Notes: generated from the sequence alone by a model not told the origin. A DNA stretch of 64,000 nt from Fluviicola sp. (GCA_020849495.1 JADLGD010000103.1:1-64000); one strand, 5' to 3'; positions 53,836 to 63,810 are shown, numbered from the stretch's first letter. Made by a program: numbers and translations.

Positions 53836-54914
53836 TAAAGTGCTTTTACGGCTTTGCGAGCTTTGATCGCTTTCACCTCATCTACAAAGATAGTTACTAA
53901 TTCTTCAAATGCTTTTGCAGTTGGTGTATTTTCCTGAAAAACAGCAGGTCTACCCACATCTCCAGATTCTCTTACACCTTGTACCAAAGGAATATGTCCT
54001 AAGAATGTTTCTTTCATTCCTGCAGCTAGGTTTTTCACCCCATCACGACCAAAAATGTAGTATTTATTCTCAGGTAATTCTGCTGGAGTAAACCAAGCCA
54101 TGTTTTCAACCAATCCAACGATTGGAACATTGATCGTATCCAATTTGAACATGTTGACTCCTTTTCGAGCATCTGCCAAAGCCACTTCTTGAGGAGTACT
54201 CACAATGACAACGCCATCTAAAGGAACTGTTTGTACCAATGACAAATGAATATCACCTGTTCCTGGAGGTAAATCGATCAATAAATAATCCAAATCTCCC
54301 CAATAAGCATCCGTAAACAATTGTGTCATAGCTTTTGCAGCCATTGGTCCTCTCCATACAATTGCATCATCTTGACTTGAGAAAAATCCAATGGAAAGAA
54401 TTTTTATGCCGTAACTCATCACTGGATTGATCATCGGAGTGCCTTCCACATCGATCATGGTTGGACGTTCACCAACAACATCAAACATGGTTGGCATACT
54501 TGGGCCATAAATGTCTGCGTCCACAATTCCTACTCGGTAACCAGCTTTTGCTAGTCCACCTGCTAAATTCGCTGTAACAGTTGATTTACCAACACCTCCT
54601 TTTCCAGAAGCAACAGCAATGATATTCTTCACTTCAGGAAGAATTTTTCGATGTTCAGAACGTGTTTCAGCTGGAACACCTTTCACTGTACACTGAATGC
54701 TTATATCATTCCCGAAAACTCGTTTTAAATTAAACTCAACCGCTTCTTGCATGCGTTTGCGGGCGTGTAAAGCAGGATTCGAAGCAAATACAGTTAATTG
54801 AATGGATTTCCCATCAATTTGTACATCTTCAACGAAATTAAGGGAAACTAAATCTTTTTTTAAATCAGGATCTAATATCGACCCCAATACTTCCAATACG
54901 GATTCTTTTGTCAT
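53835..54914 (-). CDS. mrp: Mrp/NBP35-type iron-sulfur carrier ATPase
   Basis: A 359-residue cytoplasmic P-loop ATPase of the ApbC/Mrp family that transfers Fe-S clusters. An N-terminal MIP18/DUF59 domain (about 1-85) precedes the ATPase with the deviant Walker motif GKGGVGKST (about 102-110) and DADIYGPSMPTMF. The start was set at 54914: an upstream ATG at 54935 falls inside the -7 box at 54940-54933, so it cannot be on the transcript. The next gene encodes a NifU partner. Confidence 0.95.
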   Translation of the reverse strand: MTKESVLEVLGSILDPDLKKDLVSLNFVEDVQIDGKSIQLTVFASNPALHARKRMQEAVEFNLKRVFGNDISIQCTVKGVPAETRSEHRKILPEVKNIIAVASGKGGVGKSTVTANLAGGLAKAGYRVGIVDADIYGPSMPTMFDVVGERPTMIDVEGTPMINPVMSYGIKILSIGFFSSQDDAIVWRGPMAAKAMTQLFTDAYWGDLDYLLIDLPPGTGDIHLSLVQTVPLDGVVIVSTPQEVALADARKGVNMFKLDTINVPIVGLVENMAWFTPAELPENKYYIFGRDGVKNLAAGMKETFLGHIPLVQGVRESGDVGRPAVFQENTPTAKAFEELVTIFVDEVKAIKARKAVKAL

Positions 54915-54932
54915 GACAACTAAATTGCGGTA

Positions 54933-54940
54933 CAAAAGTA
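54933..54940 (-). promoter_or_regulatory. -7 box of the mrp-nifU operon
   Basis: TACTTTTG on the minus strand, 18 bases upstream of the ATG at 54914. It settles the start choice because an earlier in-frame ATG lies within it. Confidence 0.6.
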
Positions 54941-54964
54941 CTGCTTGTTTAGACTTATTCCAAA

Positions 54965-54995
54965 CAAAAAAGCCCTTTCTATAAAAGAAAGGGCT
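54965..54995 (-). terminator. Terminator of the giant Ig-repeat gene
   Basis: A perfect 10-base stem (agccctttct with agaaagggct), five-base loop, and a preceding A-run that gives a U-tract on the minus strand. Confidence 0.85.
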
Positions 54996-55015
54996 TCGTA
55001 AACTATTGTTTTAAA

Positions 55016-58000
55016 TTACGGTCTTGTTGGAGTTGGTTTAACCGGAGTCGTCGTTGCTGGTTTCGTTGTAGTTGTTGGTTTTGTAGTTGTAGGTTTAGTC
55101 GTAGTCGTTTTACCACTTCCTTTGTTACCTGAACCATTACCATTTTCATCATCTACCGTTCCACCTTCTTCGCCATTTGGACCACCTTGTCCATTTCCAG
55201 GATTCGATTCATCGTTACCATCTTCATTATTTCCATGACCATTATTGCCATTAGGATTTCGAATGATATTTTCTCCTTCCGATCCAACTAATATGGAAAT
55301 CAAACAAGTTTCAGTATCCGTTCCTCCTTCATTCGTTGCAGTGACAACAATAGGAAGATTCACTGTTTGAATGTTTACGTTAACTTGGAAAGAGAATGTC
55401 AACACATTGTTTGATACTGTCGATGTAAAGTTAACAGCTGTATTATTGAACAAGATCGACACTTGAGAAGCATTCGTAACATTAGCTACTGTTCCTGTAA
55501 TTGTTTGTAAGCCTCTAGAGAAACTAGCTGGACAAGCAGCAGGATTTGTAAACGTTACTATTGGTGCTTGCACTACTACAGGCTCAACATAAATGACTGT
55601 TTTAGTATCAGATGCACTTCCAGCGGTGTTCACTGCATTTGCTACAATGATATTTGCTCCAGGTTGGAAATTTGCATTAAAGCTAATTGCTCCAGTAGCA
55701 GCATTTAAATTAAAGTTAATCGATGCACCGTTCAAAGTTACGGATACTTGATTAGCACTTGTTACATTGGTTGCAACTGCATTAACAGTCATTCCATTTT
55801 GACTGATTTGATAAGGACTAGTTGCAGGATTTGTAATTGTTATCGTTGGTGGATTCACTACAACTTCTTGTCTTCTGGTAATTCCAAATTTCTCAAAGTC
55901 ATTTCCACATTCATTTTGTACTTTAATAGTAAATGAATTCACTCCAAGATTCAATGCTTGGTTGATGGTAAGGATTCCCGTTTGTTCATTGTAAACAAAT
56001 CCAACATTTTGACCATTCAAAGTAACAATGATTTGTGAGCTTGAAGATGCACCGGTAATTGCTGCAACATAATTTAAATTATCATTGAATGTTGTAGAAT
56101 TCAGTGGAATTGAACTATTGTTCAAGACAATAGTTGGTGCATTACATATTTTACGTGTAATCATCCATTTGATGAAATTCGTACCACATGCATTTGTAAC
56201 AGTAACTTTAACTTGGTTTTCACCTTCATTTAAATTTACGGTTGCACTTACAAGGTGAGTAGCAGCATCGTAATTAAAATTCGTGACAACACCATTTACT
56301 TGCAATTGTATTTCACTTGCAGAAGTAACATTTGTAACAGCAGCTTTGATCAATACTGAATTAGATTGAACAGTAAGAATATCTAAAACTGGTTCAATTC
56401 TAGTGACTGTTGGAATTAAACATGGTGCTGCAGGCTTCACGTAAATAATCACAGTTGAAACGGTTGTTTCACCACAGCTGTTAGTTGCAACAATAGATAT
56501 AGCATTTTGCCCTTCAGTCAATGTAACAGCTTTGTTAAACACTTTGCTTGTTGCATTATATGAACCAGCACTCTGTGGTGTTCCATTGACTAATACTTGA
56601 ACTTGGTTTGCAGAGGTGATGTTCATAATCGTAGCCATCACATTGTAAGATGCCTCATCTACAGTTAAACCAGAAGATGCTGGAGCTGTTAAGGTTATCG
56701 TTGGTTTATCACAAACAACTACAGGAATTTGGTAATTAATGTTGGTAGTTGCCGTATGCGAACCAGCAGAGTTAGTTCCTGTAACAGTAAAAATGTTGTT
56801 CCCACTGTTCAAGTTCGTATTGTAAGTAACTTCATTGTTAGCTGGATTGAAACTCCAAAAAGTAGGGTTTAAAGCTTGTCCATCTTGCATGAACACAATT
56901 TGAGAAGCTGTTGTTACATTCAATACTTTTGCTCTCACAACGATTGCAGAATTATTCACTGTTGTACCAGTTACAGCAGGATTAATGAATGAAGCAACAG
57001 GAGGAAGAACTACTTCTTGTCGAGAATAATTAATTGTTCTTGTATCAGAAGCTTGACCAGCAGTGTTCGTACCCGTAATCGTTACAGTATTTGATCCTGC
57101 ATTTAAATTCATGACAAAATTCAATTGTTTCGTCACTAAATCGTATGTGAAATTGGAAATAGCGCTACCATTTGCAATCACTTGTATATTCTGTGCGCCA
57201 TCTACATTCAAAACTGTTGCTGTAATGGCATGTGTATTTACAGTAGATGTAGAAGGATTTGCAGAAGGATTCGTAATTGTAACAACAGGAGGAACTGCAG
57301 GATTATTGATGCGATAAATAATCGTTGTGCTAGCTTGATCTTGTCCAGCTGCATTTGTACCAGTTATCTCAACAACATTTGCACCTTGTACCAAAGCTGT
57401 TGTGAAATCCATCAATTCACTTGAAGTACTGTAAGTAAAGTTTGTACTCAACTGACCATTGATTCGCAATGTAATATTTGATGCACCTGCAACATATCGA
57501 ACTGAAGCTTGAACAGCATAAGCTGGATTGTAAACTGTAATCGGATTCATTGAAGGATTTACAAAACTCACCACTGGTGGTTGAATAACAGCCGGTTTTC
57601 TGTAAATAATTGTTTGAGGTTCTGAATCAGTTCCAGCAGTATTTGTACCAGTAATGGTAATCACATTTGCACCTTCAATCAATGTCAAAGGAAGCGTAAC
57701 AACTCCATTTGCGAATGTAAAGTTGGTAACATTTTGTCCGTTCACATTCACATTCACACCTGAAATTGCAGTTACGTTAGTTACTGAAGCAACAACTGTG
57801 AACGTATTTTGATTAATTGTAAATGGATCTGTAGAAGGATTTGTAAACTGCACTTCTGGTGGAAGTACTTGTTGAACTGGACGGTAAATAATCGTTGTTT
57901 GTTTTGAATCTGTACCATCAGCATTCGTTCCTGTAACAATCACTGTGTTTGCTCCTACTTGTAAATTCAAGTTTGCTGTAACCCCATTGTTTGTGTTGTT

Positions 58001-59866
58001 GTAATTGAACTGAATGTTTTGATTGTTCAATTTAACAGTAATCTGACTAGCTTGAGTAACATTCAAAACAGTTGCTCCTAAATTAAAGTTCGCGCTGTTT
58101 GATTCGTAAGGATTCACACTAGGATTTGTAATGGTAACAATTGGTGGTTTTGGAGCAACACGATTGTAAATAATGATCGTTGATGCTTGAGCAGAACCAG
58201 CACTGTTTGTTCCAATGATTTCAAATACATTTTGACCTGCATTCAAAACAACTGTACTTTGGAAATCATCAGTTTGTGCATTGTACACAAAGTTTTGATT
58301 CACGGTTCCATTTTGTTTAAAGGTAATATTTTGCGCACCATCTACATTCAACACATCAGCATTGATAGTGAATGAAGGATTGGATGTCGTGTAAGGACTA
58401 ACACTTGGATCGATAAAATAAACAACAGGAGGTTGAACCGATTGAACTGGTTGATAGATAATCGTTGTGGATTCTTGATCTGAACCATAAGGATTTGTTC
58501 CAGTTGTTGTAACGATGTTTGTACCTACTACCAAATTCAAATTAGCAGTCACAGCACCATTCGATGCATTGAAAGTAAAACTAACAGGCTGACCATTATT
58601 GGTCATCGTTACTTGATTTTGTTGAGTAACGTTTGTAACTGTTGCAGCTAAAGCAAATGTTGGATTCTGAACTGTTGTAGGACTAGCTGCAGGATTTTGA
58701 TAAGTCACTACAGGAGGACGATTTTGATTAAGTTCGTAATTGATAATAGTTGTTTCTTGATCAGATCCAAAATCATTTGTACCCATTAATTCAAAAACAT
58801 TTTGACCAGGATTCAAGGTCACAACACATTCGAATGTTTGGTTAGAAGGATTGAACACAAAATTAGAAACGTAATTCCCGTTTTGTTTGAAAATCACATT
58901 GTTGGAACTCACTACATTTTGAATGCGTCCTTTAATCGTATAAGAAGGATTTGAAACGGTTGTTCCACTAGCACTAGGATTCACAAAATCAACAATTGGT
59001 GGTGTATTCGTAACTGTTGTATTGTTATTATAATTATTGACGTTATTCAACGAATTCTCATCATCACGAATGACACTGTGATCACGAATTTGGAAACGCA
59101 TGTAAACACTCGTATAGTGATACCAATCATTGTATTTTCCTTTTGCTGTATAACCATCAAAATTATCCGCTAATGTAAAAGTTGTTTTGTGTTCCAAGCC
59201 CATTGAGAAACGAGGGCCGAATTGATAACCGATACCAACACCAACACTTGGCATGAAAGCACCAGAGAATTTATCACCATTGTGATTTGTTTCATAAGAA
59301 CCATCCATATAACTAGCCAGGTTTGTTTTACTCAAACCACCTGTTGTAGCCAATGAATCATAATTATACAAAGCGCCATTATTGTACAAATTCAATTTTG
59401 TTTTGCTCCATGTATAACCGATTCCACCAAAAATGTAAGGATCCCAACCAGTATTTGCACGCAGGTTATTTGCATGAATCACCAATTCCAAGCTCAATTC
59501 ATTTGCACGTGTGTAATGATTTAACACAGCAGAACGACCATTTTGGGAATATGGCGCATACAATGGATTCGCAACTGTATCCAAACCATTGTATAAACCA
59601 GTACCTTGTCCGTACCATTGACCGGTTAAAAAACGTGCACGCAAGTCAAAACTTACTGGTTTTCCAATACCGTAATTAAATGATTTTCCGAGGGTAACTC
59701 CCCACCCCCAATCATGTTTTTTAGCCACATCCGCGGTAGACCAAGTGGTACCAACGTTTACTCCCCAAAACCAACGAGAATCATTGTCATAGTCGAGTTT
59801 CATTTTCTGACTATAAGCAAGTGTTGTGAGAAGAAGACCAAAGAAAAGTGTAAATATTCGATTCAT
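55016..59866 (-). CDS. Giant outer-membrane barrel protein with 13 Ig-like repeats and a Thr/Pro/Lys tail
   Basis: A 1616-residue exported protein. After the signal peptide (MNRIFTLFFGLLLTTLAYSQ), residues ~25-275 look like a small OmpA-type beta-barrel (aromatic strands such as MPSVGVGIGYQF). From ~288 to ~1530 come 13 repeats of about 93-98 residues, each with a PPxVxxxNPS start, a NVTxxxQI middle, a NG turn and a late TGTNxxGxD...TIIY strand, as in glucodextranase-like or bacterial Ig folds. Repeats 9-11 contain extra Cys pairs. The tail (~1535-1616) is Asn/Gly-acidic, then Thr/Pro/Lys-rich, ending PTPTRP. No T9SS sorting domain is visible. Role unknown; adhesion or wall linkage is inferred. 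Confidence 0.85.
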   Translation of the reverse strand: MNRIFTLFFGLLLTTLAYSQKMKLDYDNDSRWFWGVNVGTTWSTADVAKKHDWGWGVTLGKSFNYGIGKPVSFDLRARFLTGQWYGQGTGLYNGLDTVANPLYAPYSQNGRSAVLNHYTRANELSLELVIHANNLRANTGWDPYIFGGIGYTWSKTKLNLYNNGALYNYDSLATTGGLSKTNLASYMDGSYETNHNGDKFSGAFMPSVGVGIGYQFGPRFSMGLEHKTTFTLADNFDGYTAKGKYNDWYHYTSVYMRFQIRDHSVIRDDENSLNNVNNYNNNTTVTNTPPIVDFVNPSASGTTVSNPSYTIKGRIQNVVSSNNVIFKQNGNYVSNFVFNPSNQTFECVVTLNPGQNVFELMGTNDFGSDQETTIINYELNQNRPPVVTYQNPAASPTTVQNPTFALAATVTNVTQQNQVTMTNNGQPVSFTFNASNGAVTANLNLVVGTNIVTTTGTNPYGSDQESTTIIYQPVQSVQPPVVYFIDPSVSPYTTSNPSFTINADVLNVDGAQNITFKQNGTVNQNFVYNAQTDDFQSTVVLNAGQNVFEIIGTNSAGSAQASTIIIYNRVAPKPPIVTITNPSVNPYESNSANFNLGATVLNVTQASQITVKLNNQNIQFNYNNTNNGVTANLNLQVGANTVIVTGTNADGTDSKQTTIIYRPVQQVLPPEVQFTNPSTDPFTINQNTFTVVASVTNVTAISGVNVNVNGQNVTNFTFANGVVTLPLTLIEGANVITITGTNTAGTDSEPQTIIYRKPAVIQPPVVSFVNPSMNPITVYNPAYAVQASVRYVAGASNITLRINGQLSTNFTYSTSSELMDFTTALVQGANVVEITGTNAAGQDQASTTIIYRINNPAVPPVVTITNPSANPSTSTVNTHAITATVLNVDGAQNIQVIANGSAISNFTYDLVTKQLNFVMNLNAGSNTVTITGTNTAGQASDTRTINYSRQEVVLPPVASFINPAVTGTTVNNSAIVVRAKVLNVTTASQIVFMQDGQALNPTFWSFNPANNEVTYNTNLNSGNNIFTVTGTNSAGSHTATTNINYQIPVVVCDKPTITLTAPASSGLTVDEASYNVMATIMNITSANQVQVLVNGTPQSAGSYNATSKVFNKAVTLTEGQNAISIVATNSCGETTVSTVIIYVKPAAPCLIPTVTRIEPVLDILTVQSNSVLIKAAVTNVTSASEIQLQVNGVVTNFNYDAATHLVSATVNLNEGENQVKVTVTNACGTNFIKWMITRKICNAPTIVLNNSSIPLNSTTFNDNLNYVAAITGASSSSQIIVTLNGQNVGFVYNEQTGILTINQALNLGVNSFTIKVQNECGNDFEKFGITRRQEVVVNPPTITITNPATSPYQISQNGMTVNAVATNVTSANQVSVTLNGASINFNLNAATGAISFNANFQPGANIIVANAVNTAGSASDTKTVIYVEPVVVQAPIVTFTNPAACPASFSRGLQTITGTVANVTNASQVSILFNNTAVNFTSTVSNNVLTFSFQVNVNIQTVNLPIVVTATNEGGTDTETCLISILVGSEGENIIRNPNGNNGHGNNEDGNDESNPGNGQGGPNGEEGGTVDDENGNGSGNKGSGKTTTTKPTTTKPTTTTKPATTTPVKPTPTRP
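55275..59005 (-). repeat. Coding array of 13 Ig-like repeats, about 285 bases each
   Basis: The 13 protein repeats occupy this DNA. Units are diverged from one another, so this is an old array with limited recombination. Spacing is regular (about 93-98 codons). Repeats 9-11 (about 55860-56730) are the most divergent and carry the Cys pairs. Confidence 0.8.
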
Positions 59867-60022
59867 AACTTTTGGTTTTATAATTATTCGCCGCTATTCC
59901 ATGTACTGTGCCAAAATGTTTTGAAAATCAACACATGAGATAGTTGCGGGCGTGAAACTAAGAAAAAAGGATGAAAAATCGCGCTGAAAGTGTTAGTTTT
60001 ACGGAAATTACACATTTTCCTA

Positions 60023-61309
60023 ATGAGATCTTGGAGGGCTGTTAATCTTTTGTTAATGACATTATTACTCTCTTTTACAGGTAAAAGTCAGCCTGTAAAT
60101 GACGCATGTAATTCTGCTACACCTTTATGCCCAAATGTCATTTCAAACGGAACAAACTATGCTGCAACGGCAACTGTTTGTCCGGATTGTGAAGATGATT
60201 TCACGTTCTGTTTTTCTGGTGTCAACTCTGTTTGGTATCGATTTACCACGAACAATAACGGAGGAGATGTTACAGTAGACGTAACTAATCTTGTATTTAA
60301 TCCACAAGCTAATAGAGGCAATCAATTGCAAGCTGTCATCGTAAATGCATTGGTACCTTGTGATGCGGCAACCTTCACAACAGTCAGCAATTGTGAAAGT
60401 GCTGGAAGTGCCAATTTTCAATTACTTGCTCCAGCTTTACTTCCGAATACCGATTATTACATCGTAATCAATGGAGCTAAAAATGGCGCTGCAGTCTTAC
60501 CAGCTGAAGCTACATTTGATATTCAAGCAAGTGGACCAGGAATTGATCGCTTACCTGTAGGTATTTCAATTGGAGGAAACAATGTTATTTGTCCGAGTAA
60601 TCCAGTTGCATATTCTGTGTATGTAGATAATTGCACCGATACGAGTTTGTTTCAATGGAGTTTAAATGGTGTTTTAGTTTCACAAAGTGCAACCCCGTAT
60701 TTTTTAAGCAGCTCCATTCAGGATGGTGATGTTTTATCCGTTAGCTGCACGTGTTTTGATGTTTGTCCAGAAACAGTAAACTATGTTTTTGGTCCTATTT
60801 CAGTTGACAATTTAGTGGTTGATGCTGGGCCCGATCAAACAATCAATTCTGGAACAACAGTGGTGTTAAATGCTACCAGTAATGGAAGTATTTATAGTTG
60901 GACACCAGCCATTTTGGTGTCTAGTGATTCAACTGCTACCACCTATTCAACACCAAATTCTACTACAACCTATTTTGTCACAGCTAGTAATAATTTTTGT
61001 TCAGTTTCAGATGAAGTCACCGTTTTTGTGACGGATCACATCGTTGTACCAGGAAGTTTCTCTCCAAATGGAGATGGTACCAATGATCGTTGGCTCATCG
61101 AAGGAATCGAATTTTATCCGAACACCCAAGTGAGTATTTATGATCGCTGGGGGCAACTGATTACAGACATCACAGGCTACAGCATTTTAAAAAGTTGGGA
61201 CGGTACCAATAATGGAAAACCAGTTACAGATGGCGTGTACTTCTACAGTATCGACTTCAACGATGCAAAAAGAGAAATTTTAAAAGGGAGCGTTTCAGTT
61301 ATTCGATGA
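60023..61309 (+). CDS. Secreted protein with T9SS type B sorting domain, SprF-linked
   Basis: A 428-residue extracellular protein. Signal peptide (MRSWRAVNLLLMTLLLSFTG), a Cys-rich N-domain (NDACNSATPLCPN, CPDCEDDFTFCF) of the jelly-roll-like type found in gliding-associated proteins, a PKD/Ig-like part (about 275-340), and a type B C-terminal sorting domain (about 345-428; GSFSPNGDGTNDRW, YDRWGQL, GVYFYSIDF). The ATG at 60023 was chosen over a GTG 11 codons earlier for its signal peptide. Its stop overlaps the start of the PorP/SprF gene (ATGA), so it is probably a dedicated client of that protein. Confidence 0.87.
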   Translation: MRSWRAVNLLLMTLLLSFTGKSQPVNDACNSATPLCPNVISNGTNYAATATVCPDCEDDFTFCFSGVNSVWYRFTTNNNGGDVTVDVTNLVFNPQANRGNQLQAVIVNALVPCDAATFTTVSNCESAGSANFQLLAPALLPNTDYYIVINGAKNGAAVLPAEATFDIQASGPGIDRLPVGISIGGNNVICPSNPVAYSVYVDNCTDTSLFQWSLNGVLVSQSATPYFLSSSIQDGDVLSVSCTCFDVCPETVNYVFGPISVDNLVVDAGPDQTINSGTTVVLNATSNGSIYSWTPAILVSSDSTATTYSTPNSTTTYFVTASNNFCSVSDEVTVFVTDHIVVPGSFSPNGDGTNDRWLIEGIEFYPNTQVSIYDRWGQLITDITGYSILKSWDGTNNGKPVTDGVYFYSIDFNDAKREILKGSVSVIR

Positions 61310-62232
61310 GAAATTTTATTTGCATAGCAATCTTTTTAATCAGTTTTAGTGGCTTTAGCCAACAACTTTCGCATATAAGTCAATGGGCCAATCACCAATA
61401 CGCCATCAATCCTGCACATACTGGAATTAAAACTTGTTTGGAAGTACAAAGTACGATTCGTGGTCAGTGGATCAAAATGGAAGGAGCTCCAGTAACCGGG
61501 ATGCTAACCGTTAGCGCACCACTTAAAGCAAAACGCAAAAAATTACTGAGCGGTCGACATGGGATTGGCGGAATGGTCAACTATGATCAAATTGGGCCTT
61601 TTCAGCAATTCAATGTTCAACTTTCTTACGCTGGACATTTCAATTTTACCATTGACAATCGTCTCTCACTTGGACTTGCAGCAGGAATGTCACAATTATC
61701 GTTCGACTTAAACAAAGCAAGACCACTTACTCCCGATCCTGTAATCAATGGAAGTGCAACTGAATTGTTACCAACTGCTACATTTGGTGCATGGTGGAAC
61801 GGTAAAAACTATTATGCAGGATTGAGTCTTTACAACTTAATTCCTTTGAATTGGAAAAAAATTGGGACCAATGCACAATCCAATGTACATGGAATGATCA
61901 ATGGCGGTTTTCGAAAAGCCATCAATCCGAATTGGACCTTTTTGCCTGGAATGTACTTGGGTTTCACAAAAGGAGCTCCCGTGGATTTGCAATTACAAAT
62001 CATGATGGATTACCAACGGAAGTTTAATGTGGGATTGGGTTACCGTAATACGGATGCTGTCATCGCTTTTCTTGGATTTCGCTTAGGTGATCGTTGGCGC
62101 ATGATGTATTCTTTTGATTTTATAACGAGTAAGTTGCGAACAAATACCTTACATTCTCACGAAATCACCCTCAGTTTCTCGCCGTGTAGAATGCCTAGTA
62201 GCGACCAGCAGTTGTGTCCATTATTTCAATAA
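61306..62232 (+). CDS. Type IX secretion PorP/SprF-family membrane protein
   Basis: A 308-residue outer-membrane barrel protein of the PorP/SprF family that helps export or anchor type B T9SS cargo. It has a signal peptide (to GFSQ), the family start YAINPAHTGI and RGQWIKMEGAP, and repeated barrel strands with GLGYRNTDAVIAFLGFRLGDRWRMMYSFDF. It is coupled to the preceding cargo gene. The tight cargo-SprF pairing is a recurring theme of Bacteroidota gliding and adhesin loci. Confidence 0.93.
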   Translation: MRNFICIAIFLISFSGFSQQLSHISQWANHQYAINPAHTGIKTCLEVQSTIRGQWIKMEGAPVTGMLTVSAPLKAKRKKLLSGRHGIGGMVNYDQIGPFQQFNVQLSYAGHFNFTIDNRLSLGLAAGMSQLSFDLNKARPLTPDPVINGSATELLPTATFGAWWNGKNYYAGLSLYNLIPLNWKKIGTNAQSNVHGMINGGFRKAINPNWTFLPGMYLGFTKGAPVDLQLQIMMDYQRKFNVGLGYRNTDAVIAFLGFRLGDRWRMMYSFDFITSKLRTNTLHSHEITLSFSPCRMPSSDQQLCPLFQ

Positions 62233-62373
62233 GAATTTCTCTTAACAGCTTTTAACAAGCTTCTGCAAACCACTACTAGCAATCCTTTCAGCTTCATTCA
62301 AGCTCATTTTTTAAATCCATTTGTAACTTTTACTTCATGCCCTTGTCTTAAGAAAAACCTTAAAAAAAGCGTC

Positions 62374-62700
62374 ATGAAATTAATCGTAAACACTCTTCTA
62401 TTCGTTCTTGGAATATCCACTTTTTCATTTGCTGGAAATGGTGAACGTACCTTAAAAGAAAAAATCAATCGCAAAATCAAATACCCCACTTCATTGTTGA
62501 AAGACAAACAAGAAGTCGTTGTTTCAATTAACATTCACATTCGTGAAGATGGTAAAATGGAAATACAACAAATTGATTCGCAATCAGAAGCAGTCACCCA
62601 ATCCATTTTAAAACAAATTGAAGCCCTGCATTTTACACCCACTGCAGACATGTATGGAAAAGATTATCCTTTCCGATTTGTGTTGAAAGTACAAGAATAA
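62374..62700 (+). CDS. Stand-alone TonB-C-like periplasmic protein
   Basis: A 108-residue exported protein with signal peptide (MKLIVNTLLFVLGISTFSFA) and one domain resembling the TonB C-terminal domain: IKYPTSLLKDKQEVVVSINI, then REDGKMEI and a late alpha/beta ending FRFVLKV. It lacks the transmembrane helix and proline-rich linker of true TonB. It may bind receptor N-termini without transducing energy; this is a guess. Single gene with a terminator. Confidence 0.7.
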   Translation: MKLIVNTLLFVLGISTFSFAGNGERTLKEKINRKIKYPTSLLKDKQEVVVSINIHIREDGKMEIQQIDSQSEAVTQSILKQIEALHFTPTADMYGKDYPFRFVLKVQE

Positions 62701-62727
62701 ACCTACCCATTTTCTTAGTTATTGGTT

Positions 62728-62754
62728 AAAGTCTGTTTCGGCAGGCTTTTTTTT
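62728..62754 (+). terminator. Terminator after the TonB-C-like gene
   Basis: aaagtctg pairs with caggcttt (one G-T pair) around a six-base loop, followed by a T-run. Confidence 0.75.
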
Positions 62755-62847
62755 ATGCTCTATTAAAAAGTCTTTGTTTAAAAGTCTCAGCACTTGATGC
62801 ATTTATCAAGGCACAATCTTCTGAAATTTGGTACAGAGAAAAACCCT

Positions 62848-63810
62848 ATGAAACAATTAGTGATTTTAATTATTGGTTTAGCAAGTTTTGCTGCCTGTGT
62901 TCCTGCCAAAAAGTACAATGAATTGGTTGAACGAGAGAAATTGTGCAGTGAAGAATTGGAGAAGTACAAAAGCAGTTCGATAGACAACGAAGGAAAAGCA
63001 AAAGATTTCGAGGCTCGCTACGATCAATTGAAAAAAGATGTCGGTACTTTAAAAAAAGACACACTTAAATTGGGATCAGATTATCGCTTTCTTCAGGCAC
63101 AATACGATTTAATGGTTGCGCAAAATGAAGCGTATGAGCGTAAACTGGATCAAATGCGCTTGAGCGGAGCCAAAGAAACTGCTAACTATCAAGCAGATAT
63201 TGAAGCTAGAAACCAAGAATTGTTGCGTAAAGAGGAAGCTTTGAAGAATTTGGAAACAGAGCTTGGCAACAAACAACGCTTATTGGAAGAACGTGAAAAC
63301 CGCGTGAATGAATTGGAAGAAATGATTCAGCGCAAAGACGATGCAATGAAGCTTTTGAAAACAAAAGTTGCGAATGCTTTAAAAGGTTTCGAAAACAAAG
63401 GTTTGACCGTAGTAGAAAAAAACGGCAAAATCTACGTGAGTCTAGAAGCAAAATTGCTGTTTCAATCTGGTAAAACAGATGTTGAAGTAGAAGGTAAAAA
63501 AGCATTGATTGATTTAGCAAAGGTTTTGGAATCAGAAAAAGATTTAGAAATCATTGTTGAAGGCCATACCGACACCGATAAATTAGTTAGTGCCAATCAT
63601 CCGAAAAGCAACTGGGAATTGAGTGTCTTGCGCGCTACAGCTGTGGTTGAAATCATGACTGGAAATAGTAAGATGAATCCAGCTCAATTAATGGCAGCAG
63701 GAAGAAGTGAATACCATCCTGTGGATCCAAAAGACAAGGCAAAAAACAGAAGAATCGAAATCATTATTTCTCCAAATTTAAACGAATTGTTCCAACTGAT
63801 TGGACAATGA
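62848..63810 (+). CDS. OmpA-family lipoprotein with coiled coil
   Basis: A 320-residue lipoprotein: lipobox SFAAC (Cys17), a long coiled coil (about 30-190, Glu/Lys/Leu-rich) and an OmpA-like peptidoglycan-binding domain (about 205-315) with LLFQSGKTDVE, VEGHTDTD and the peptidoglycan-binding AKNRRIEI. It probably links the outer membrane to the cell wall. The ATG at 62848 gives the signal peptide; a longer frame from 62794 would hide it. Confidence 0.9.
   Translation: MKQLVILIIGLASFAACVPAKKYNELVEREKLCSEELEKYKSSSIDNEGKAKDFEARYDQLKKDVGTLKKDTLKLGSDYRFLQAQYDLMVAQNEAYERKLDQMRLSGAKETANYQADIEARNQELLRKEEALKNLETELGNKQRLLEERENRVNELEEMIQRKDDAMKLLKTKVANALKGFENKGLTVVEKNGKIYVSLEAKLLFQSGKTDVEVEGKKALIDLAKVLESEKDLEIIVEGHTDTDKLVSANHPKSNWELSVLRATAVVEIMTGNSKMNPAQLMAAGRSEYHPVDPKDKAKNRRIEIIISPNLNELFQLIGQ

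Noticed and set aside
55275-59005. Possible CRISPR or satellite array
   Set aside because: The repeats are long, diverged, in frame and encode an Ig-like protein domain, with no spacers or cas genes.
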